Of a stretch of DNA of 64,000 bases, positions 57,701 to 64,000 are shown one piece after another; positions within the stretch are counted from its first letter, which is position 1, and each line of letters opens with the position of its first letter. The notes beneath the pieces were generated by a model. It worked only from the letters and a program-made list of their open reading frames with translations, did no database searches and was not told the DNA's origin. Position numbers and translations under genes: made by a program. Source of the stretch: Gautieria morchelliformis. Taxonomy: Eukaryota > Basidiomycota > Agaricomycetes > Gomphales > Gomphaceae. The DNA lies in contig WHVA01000014.1 in assembly GCA_015179125.1 (NCBI GenBank), positions 248,001-312,000 of the forward strand. The letters are read 5' to 3'.

Positions 57701-59648
57701 TCCTACATCCTCGAAAGACGGGGACAACGATTTTGTTGGTCGAACTAGATATAAGTCATGGGCCTTGCGGAGGAAATACACAGTTAACGGTTTCTGACAG
57801 GTGGTGGTTAAATGAAACAGTATGCACTATGAAAACAAATGGACTCACAATTCCACATTTCTCTAATCTGTGAGCAGCAAATACATACCACATCGCGGCG
57901 CGTCGCGTGGCACCCTTGCGAGCGCTAAGAAGAGCTGCGTGAGCCAGCAACAGCGCAGGTGGAGGCTCTTCTGTCTTATGTATATGAATGGGGTTAGACA
58001 TATTACTGCAACCGGGGAACGGGTACTCACAAGACCAGCTGCCATGTCTAGCCATCGTTCGCCTCCAAGACTTTCTAAATCTCGGACACCCACGGCCCAG
58101 CGAATGGCGTAAACAAGTGCACGGAGCTGTACTGATGGAGCCGGATCCGATGTATAAAGGGTGGAGAGGGCATAGGTAGCATGCGCCGCCAAAATGGGTG
58201 ATGGAGAGAGGAGAAGCGGGAGAACTTCCTGATGTGTTCAAAGTTTAGTGCCACCTTTTACAGAAGTATAACGAGGCATACAGATCCTCCACGACCCTCC
58301 TTTCGCAATGCCTCCCATACAGAAACGGCAAGTTTTATATCACCCAAAAAAGTAGCAAATTCGGCAAGACGACGTTGCTGAGGTGGAGGTCCGGAAGAAG
58401 CTGGTGATGATGTGGGGTGAGTTACGGTGTTAGAATAAGCGTTGACATGGTGCGTGGGAGGTGTTGGTACGTGATTAGAGGCCGCTGAACCTCCGAATAA
58501 TCGTCTAGTTGACGAGAAAAGTCTCGAGGGCAACCTTCGAGTTGAAGAGTACTTAATAAAACCGTTGTGTATGAGTCAATGCGTGTGTAGTTGGTACTAC
58601 TAACGCACCGTTTCATTCCAATCTAACACACACCGCTCCATCCAAGGCACAAGGCTCATGGTCACAAATTCACGCACAAAGCGAGCAAACTGTGCGATGT
58701 CGGGTTCTGTCAAGTTAAGGTGGTGGGTTCCTTCTGGCAAGGCTTTGGAGAAAGCCGCATCTGGCATAGGTGTAGGCGGAAGTTCAGGGAGAAGTGAAGG
58801 AACTGATATTGGCATGGCTGGATGTGAAAGTGTTAAATCGAGAAGATGCGTATGCAGTCCATATTGCTTTTTTATTGCATTAAAGAGAGCCATGGCTCTA
58901 GGTTCACGCTTTGTTAGTGGCAGTTTAAGATTGACATAGAAAGACATACTCGTCAGAACTGAGAGGAGAATTAGAGGGGTGAATAATGAGCGTGTGGCGC
59001 AATCTAGCGGAGTCCACCCATGATGGTAGGTCAATGGGTCTAGACTGCAACTCGGTAACAGCTTGTAAAGGATTCGAAGCGAGCGTTGACACCGCCAAAA
59101 CGACTACCACCAGAAAATGAGACCCTGAACGCATGCATGTGGGGATCACGCACCAGCTACGGGATGGTTCCACCCCTCAACTCGCGACGGTGTCCGATCA
59201 CCCTCTGTACATCGCTGTAGCTCTTGCCACCAGGGCGTTGTCAAGTCTTTGGTTTCCAGATTTTCCTCAAGCTCAACACGCTCCACCCAGGCAGCGGCTC
59301 TCTTTGCTATTCGTTGCCCAATCCAATCTATTGTGCGTCCCGCGCGCGCATCCTCGTCCTCCTTGCACGCTATTTCAATATCATGGAGATTGGAGAACCG
59401 AAGAGGAAATGAGGAATGCGAGACAGGTGTGAGAGCAGTCGTACGGGTTGTCACTATATGGCGTATGTCAATAAGAATATTCGACAGACAACGGTGTGAC
59501 GCGTACCCTGCGGTAACGGGGAGAATGACTGTAGAAGATGCTGTAATGGTGGGAGAGACGACGACGACAGTAGCTCTATCAGCTCAGAAGATGGAAGCAC
59601 GCATATATGAGGGGATAGGGACAGAGGCAAGACTGGAGCAGCGGACAT
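54767..59648 (-). CDS. trs85: TRAPP III subunit TRS85/TRAPPC8
   Basis: Directs the TRAPP Rab-GEF complex to autophagy and Golgi membranes. The start at 59648 (MSAAPVLPLSLSPHICVLPS) splices into VTTRTTALTPVSHSSFPLRF. The conserved N-terminal half includes LTTPWWQELQ, VSTLASNPLQAVTELQSRPI, SARLRHTLIIHPSN, MALFNAIKKQYGLHTHLLDL, EPDIAQFARFVREFVTMSLV, PWMERCVLDWNET and LFSSTRRLFGG, which align well with the TRAPPC8 pattern. The C-terminal half is beta-rich with Ig-like segments (LNIRNTGQGNIDDIWIMH, VEVNLANMTVNVEGTDAIDD), ending WVSRPGIYGLSGWRLETEVG and a short tail. About 15 introns. TRS120/TRAPPC9 was considered because of the C-terminal Ig-like part, but the N-terminal half decides for TRS85. 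Confidence 0.85.
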
Positions 59649-59727
59649 GACTGCCTGCACACCAACCTCGCCACAATACGTAGCCGCGGAAGCTAAACTT
59701 CGGTGACGATCGTCTCTTTGGACTTTC
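59649..59727. promoter_or_regulatory. Short divergent promoter, TRS85 and UPF0235 genes
   Basis: Only 79 bases separate the two start codons, so the two genes must share a promoter or have 5' leaders that overlap. Confidence 0.6.
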
Positions 59728-60200
59728 ATGCTCAGGCTTTCTTGCTTGTGTCTTGCACCAAAAACCACGGGTCGTTCAATTTCTAGCACACTACTGTCAT
59801 CACCGCCTGGACAGACGGCGCTGAACTGGACATCTAAAGGCCTTCAAATTCGATTGCATGTGAAGCCTAACTCTAAAGTGGACAGGATTTTGGATTTGCA
59901 GGAAGACTGCTTATGTGTCTGTGTAACTAAGGCAGCTCGAGAAGGCAAGGCCAACCGCGGCATTATAGACTTGATGAGTAGAGTGAACCCTTTCCCCTGA
60001 AGGTTTGTGCAACTTGACCTATTAACACAAATGCATAGGTTCTCGGAGTTAGGAAGAGCAAGGTGACCATCGTGGCTGGTCAAAGGAGTCGCGAGAAAAT
60101 CATGCTCGTTTCCCTGGCCCGAGACGCTTCAAGTGAACATGACCGGCGTGAGCATTTGGCGCAGATTGTCGGAAACCTGAAGGAAGCAATAGCTCGCTAG
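59728..60200 (+). CDS. UPF0235/DUF167 family protein (YggU-like)
   Basis: Small conserved protein found in all domains of life, no established function. N-terminus MLRLSCLCLAPKTTGRSIS could be a mitochondrial signal. The domain reads GLQIRLHVKPNSKVDRILDL, QEDCLCVCVTKAAREGKANR and GIIDLMSR, then after one intron (59986-60040) VLGVRKSKVTIVAGQRSREK. The KPNSK and GKANR motifs and the final G-x-x-S-R-x-K are the family hallmarks. It ends QIVGNLKEAIAR. About 140 residues. Confidence 0.9.
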
Positions 60201-60720
60201 CACACAGTCCCCTCAGACTTCGGATCCCCCGTTGGTCTACCTTTTTATTCTGTTTTGGGGATAAGCTGACGAACCTAACAGAATCATCATGTGCGAGATG
60301 GGACGATCTAAGACTCAAGTTCAGTTTCGATGGCACGGTAACCGACCAAGCTGCTTTGATTCAGGGCCACCAGCCTGCACGATATGATCGCTGAGTGATA
60401 GTCAATCGATAGCAAATTGACAAAAGCTATCGGGGAATGACGATCAGAGTATATCCATAGCCAACCGTAAGTCGGTGGATTCTAGGCACAAGGTAAAATG
60501 GGCTATGAGAATCGCGGTGGGAAGGGGTTGAGCTATGGGAGGCCTGGTACCTGGTCTTGTATATAAAGCTACCGTGGGTTGTTGATCGGCCTTGCCTCCG
60601 CCGAGAGAGCTTTGTGGATTGGTATGGTGTCATGTGTATTCGTGCGTCATGGTGTACTGCCTACTGCCTCAACCAACCCGCAGTCCCCCGTTCCATTCCT
60701 TCCACTACCTTCAAGACGCA
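60201..60720. other. Intergenic region with a TATA box for the WW gene
   Basis: No gene supported. TATATAAAG at 60560-60568 lies about 155 bases before the WW-protein start codon and is a plausible TATA box. Short frames (60557-60811) overlap the leader only. Confidence 0.5.
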
Positions 60721-61668
60721 ATGTCAGACCAGAAAGCACAATACACACCTCCTTCCCATCCACCAAGTGATAGTAGGCCATTGCCAAAAGGTAAGTGTCT
60801 TTGTATCGTGATCAGCGCTTAGCCGCCCATATCCCGCCTGTCAGGATGGATCCAGCAGTTTGACTCCAAGTACTTCCTTGATTTTGCGTCACATATCGCC
60901 CATTACTGATGCCAAGTTAAACAGTTCCAGTGCATGGTTTTACGTGAGTGATTAGCCCGTCAGAGGGCCTTCGAGCGGTCTGTTAATTTCTATTCCAGGT
61001 AGATACAACGGCCTCACCGCCGCGCTCAGTTTGGGTGCACCCATACGACGACCCTCAGTACCTGGCGAATCATCCTCATGACGCAGGTTATGACAGCCCA
61101 CCAGGGTATCAAGGGACCCCGAGCCCTCCCCCCGTTCCATCCGCTTCGCGGCCTAACGTGAATGAAAAGGGCAAGGCACCCGAAAAGCGAGGCTTCCTGG
61201 GCAAACTCAAGGATAAAGCCATCGGGACCAAGGAAGAAAGAGCAGCAGCGAAACGTCTTCGAGAACATGAGGTTTGTTGTATCCAGACGTCTGCTCTCGC
61301 TTTGCTTACAAGACAATGTCTTACAGCGCCAAGAACGTCTCGCTCGTCAACGGGAGCATGCTGCCATGTATGGGGCACCCCCTCAAGTATATCCCGGGCA
61401 AATGCAGCAATACCCGGGTGGCGGATTCCAGCAAGGGGGTTTCCATCCAGGCCCCCAGCAGCAAGGTTATGGACAGCCGATGTATGTCCAGCAACCTCAG
61501 GCTGCTGGTCGATCAGGCCTCGGAGGTGGTGGGATGGCACTTCCCTTGATTGGTGGCTTGGCTGGTGGCCTCCTACTCGGCGATATGCTCGGGGGCGGAT
61601 TTGGAGGCGGTGATTTCGGGGGCGGTGATTTCGGAGGCGGTGGCGATTTTGGTGGCGGTGGCTTTTAG
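60721..61668 (+). CDS. WW-domain protein with a Gly-rich tail
   Basis: WW domains bind proline motifs. Begins MSDQKAQYTPPSHPPSDSRP; three small introns then split the WW domain, which reads LPKGWIQQFDSNSSAWFYVD and TTASPPRSVWVHPYDDPQY. Both Trp positions and the closing Pro are present, although the second strand is short. A Pro-rich linker precedes a basic helix (GFLGKLKDKAIGTKEERAAA), then a Gln/Gly/Tyr/Pro-rich stretch (QMQQYPGGGFQQGGFHPGPQ) and LPLIGGLAGGLLLGDMLGG. The tail is a GGGDF repeat run ending at 61668. Such WW proteins with Gly-rich tails are common in basidiomycetes; role unknown. About 225 residues. Confidence 0.85.
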
Positions 61669-62206
61669 GGAGCGACTGGATTCTGGCTTTGTACGAAGAA
61701 CAATGCTGAAGTTACACTAACCCGAGTCCTGTGCCCATGTACTATATTCTATACCATGTCGTCTTCATCTTCATACAAGGACATATTGGTTTCATGCAAG
61801 TACTCGATGAGTACGGACAGCGTCTCTGTAGATATATGGTTACTACACATTCAAATGAAAGATATGTCTGAGCCCCATAGTCAAGCGAAATCCCCCACTG
61901 CGCACTTGAAAAGTACGTGTATAGACAACGCTCCGGCTTAATTGGGCCCGGGGATTGGTCTCTCCTCTCCAACATACCCGGTATCGTCTTAGACGACGAC
62001 AATGAGTTGCCCTCCGATTAGAGAGGCCGTGGTCAAGGTTAATGTTAGAAAAAAAAGGCTGGATTACAAATTAGTGTGAGAAATCTCCCACGCTGGCAGG
62101 CTGAAGTGCTCCCGAATTCCGATACAGCGCGTCACTACCAATCAGACACCCATAAGTGTGCGAAGTAAGCAGCTGTATAAAGTAGAGCCGACATGGAGGG
62201 CGGCGA
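61669..62206. other. Intergenic region before the dienelactone hydrolase gene
   Basis: About 540 bases without a supported gene. A stretch near 62047-62056 is A-rich; the rest has no recognisable element. Confidence 0.45.
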
Positions 62207-63172
62207 ATGCTTCGTTTGAGAGCTCTTTTCCATCACTTTAATCGCAACATGACTACCATTCACAACTCCAATACCGCCTGCTGCTCTATCCCTCCCGTCC
62301 AGTCTTCCTACCAGCCCAAGGGCTCCTTCAAGTCCTATGCTGGTTTCGAAAAGGTCTACGTGACAGGCCCCGAGGGCACTGACCGCGCCCTCATCGCGGT
62401 CTTCGACATCTTCGGCTTCTGGCCTCAAACTCAGCAAGGAGCAGACATCCTAGCCAGCACGCTCGGGGCCAAGATTGTCATGCCAGACTTTTTTCATCCT
62501 GATCCACCATTCTCCCAGGATGACTACCCTCCAAACACTGACGAGAAGATGGGAAGGCTCCAGGCCTTCTTCGGTGGCCCCGCCCAGATTGAGAAGGCCG
62601 TCGGTAACGTGAAGAAGGTCGGTGCCGCCCTTAAAGGCGAGGGGAAAAGGGTTGGCGTATACGGGTATTGCTGGGGTGTGTGATTGCGTCTCGTCCTGAA
62701 GAGGCTTGAATTGACTTTGGAACTTCTATCAGGTGGAAAGGTCGCTACTCTGGTTGGTTCAGATCCGAGCTTTGATGCAGTTGCTGCCATTCACCCAGCG
62801 TGAGATGAGACAGGCGTGTCACGTACCGCGGAGAATGCGCTGACCCAGTATATAGAATGTTAGACGTTGCCGATGCTGTCAACCTGGCGGTTCCTCTCGG
62901 CCTCTTCCCCTCGAAGGACGAGCCCATCGATGAAGTATGCCAGTTTTCCCCTCTGGTCATGTCGCCTGCTCATATTCTGTTTTTAGTACGAGAAACTGGT
63001 CAAGGCCATCTCCACCAAACCTTTCGCCTCCAAGAATGCCTACAAACTTTACTCCACCGTGCACCATGGCTGGGCCGCTGCCCGCGCTAACCTCGATGAC
63101 CCCGAGAACAAGAAGCAGTACGAAGATGTGTATGGCACCCTGGCTGGGTTCTTCCAGGCTGTTTGGGCATGA
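62207..63172 (+). CDS. Dienelactone hydrolase family protein
   Basis: Alpha/beta hydrolase of the carboxymethylenebutenolidase type. Two starts are possible: 62207 (MLRLRALFHHFNRNMTTIHN, perhaps an organelle signal) or 62249 (MTTIHNSNTACCSIPPVQSS), which fits most fungal relatives. Conserved: CCSIPPVQSSYQPKGSFKSY, RALIAVFDIFGFWPQTQQGA, IVMPDFFHPDPP, the nucleophile GVYGYCWGGKVATLVG (Cys in G-x-C-x-G), VPLGLFPSKDEPIDE with the catalytic Asp, and VHHGWAAARANLDDPENKKQ with the catalytic His. Three introns. The triad looks complete. The substrate in fungi is generally not known. Confidence 0.92.
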
Positions 63173-63498
63173 GCCATGTTAGAAACGTAGTGCATGGAAT
63201 CGAAATATTGAATTCTTGAACAACGTACATTGTGATCAAGCGGTTACATGTATTGTTTTAAATGAGCATACTGAGTTCAGTAGATGCTATGTGCCATGGG
63301 TTCCTTTGACACTTTTCACACTCTAACGCAGAGTGCTTACCGCATTGACATTTATAATTGTCTTGCAATACTGGTCCCGGAGGGTGTAAGTAAAGACTTG
63401 GGTGCTTGCAAAGAATCGTAGTGATGAGCGTCGTGTCGCCCACCCGTCTGCACCTGCCTTGCTTGAAGTCGTGAAGAGAACAAGGGGATTAAAATTGT
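63173..63498. other. Convergent intergenic gap
   Basis: 326 bases between the 3' ends of the hydrolase and NIP7 genes. No gene or repeat seen. Confidence 0.45.
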
Positions 63499-64000
63499 TC
63501 AGGCTATCTAAAACAACGTATCCTGGGCGGCTGTCAGCTTTAACTCTAACGGCTTAAGCTGTACTCACCTCGTCCCGTAAATATTCTCCTACATCTCTAT
63601 GCGACCCGAATAAAAAGAAGTCAACATGCGCGGTCAATTTGAATGAGTACAATTCAATCTCACGCTTGGTGGAACACAATAATTGCTGTGGGATCTAATT
63701 TTCGGGTGTCAATTGTCGACCGTGCTGTGACACCAAAACCCTGTACCAAGGCTCGCATGAAATCCAGAGCTCATATAAGAAATATAGCAAGCTCACTAAT
63801 GGAACGTCACTCATATTATACACAACTACAGCCTGGTGTTCCGGTGTGTCTTCAGTTATGCGACCGAGATGCGCTTTTACTACATGGTTGCCATAGAGGA
63901 AGGGCATCTCCCCATTGGGCTTTATCCATATCTAAAATAAATAAATCAGGAGGTGATAACAGCACATATGTGTATATAAACAAGCCTTATACTTGGCGTA
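63499..64000 (-). CDS. NIP7: 60S ribosome biogenesis factor NIP7, 5' partial
   Basis: Nucleolar PUA-domain protein required for large-subunit assembly and 27S pre-rRNA processing. The window holds the C-terminal half; the 5' end lies beyond base 64000. Exons by reverse strand: 64000-63986 (YAKYK), 63931-63797 ([20 protein letters not shown], then [20 protein letters not shown]), 63740-63664 ([20 protein letters not shown]), 63596-63569 (DVGEYLRDE) and 63507-63499 (IA, stop). The joined sequence follows the NIP7 pattern closely through the PUA domain. The first visible intron (63932-63985) seems to start with GC rather than GT. Confidence 0.93.

Noticed and set aside
54767-59648. TRS120/TRAPPC9 instead of TRS85/TRAPPC8
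   Set aside because: The N-terminal half, including TTPWWQ, the YGLHTHLLDL region and LFSSTRRLFGG, follows TRAPPC8; only the Ig-like C-terminal half is shared in style with TRAPPC9.

Overview
The window is nuclear DNA from a filamentous basidiomycete, most likely an Agaricomycete. Genes are dense and on both strands. Almost all are split by many GT-AG introns of about 47-90 bases, intergenic gaps are short, and the proteins are of fungal type (ESF1, Yhm2, Kha1, ArAE_2-type membrane protein, fungal LCCL protein, BTB protein). I see no rRNA, tRNA, CRISPR array or clear transposon. Exon boundaries were worked out by eye from splice sites, reading frame and family conservation.

Layout. 1-1993 (+) Rap1-like BRCT/Myb protein, 5' cut by the window. 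2082-2733 (-) complex I subunit NDUFA11. 3443-4706 (+) BTB protein. 4984-7308 (-) ESF1. 7731-8994 (+) a secreted precursor made of repeated exon-intron cassettes with dibasic cleavage sites. 9363-10890 (+) ADP/ATP carrier. 11430-13500 (+) decayed cytochrome P450. 14637-15714 (+) low-complexity protein. 15896-18658 (-) Siz/PIAS SUMO ligase. 18807-19751 (+) NudC. 19924-22540 (+) Irc3-type mitochondrial helicase. 22546-25482 (-) pseudouridine glycosidase/kinase fusion. 25673-28206 (-) methylmalonate-semialdehyde dehydrogenase. 28414-29700 possible Myb-gene relic. 29896-31601 (+) protein with three Rap1-type Myb modules. 31918-32072 long hairpin. 32501-33841 (-) seipin. 34164-37513 (+) Kha1-type K+/H+ antiporter. 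38383-39210 (+) uncharacterised, possibly calycin-like. 39553-43689 (+) ArAE_2/FUSC-like membrane protein. 43870-46067 (+) LCCL membrane protein. 46351-47217 (+) zinc-finger-like orphan. 47451-48579 (-) TGS1. 48745-51240 (-) AFG3. 52070-53513 (+) Yhm2. 53735-54646 (+) Mpv17/PMP22 family. 54767-59648 (-) TRS85/TRAPPC8. 59728-60200 (+) UPF0235. 60721-61668 (+) WW-domain protein. 62207-63172 (+) dienelactone hydrolase. 63499-64000 (-) NIP7, 5' cut by the window.

Most genes are conserved housekeeping genes and form no evident pathway cluster. Several serve mitochondria (NDUFA11, ADP/ATP carrier, Irc3, the dehydrogenase, AFG3, Yhm2, probably Mpv17). ESF1 and NIP7 act in ribosome assembly and TGS1 in RNA cap modification.

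The most unusual finding is 7731-8994. It encodes a signal peptide followed by near-identical 21-residue units. Seven consecutive units lie on exons of exactly 63 bases, six of them separated by near-identical 51-base introns, and each unit holds a KR or RR site. This is the layout of a Kex2-processed repeat peptide precursor, predicted to release about eight copies of a 19-residue peptide. The second is a Rap1-type Myb module that recurs three times in one gene (29896-31601) and once in another (1-1993), each time with a phase-0 intron at the same place in the fold.
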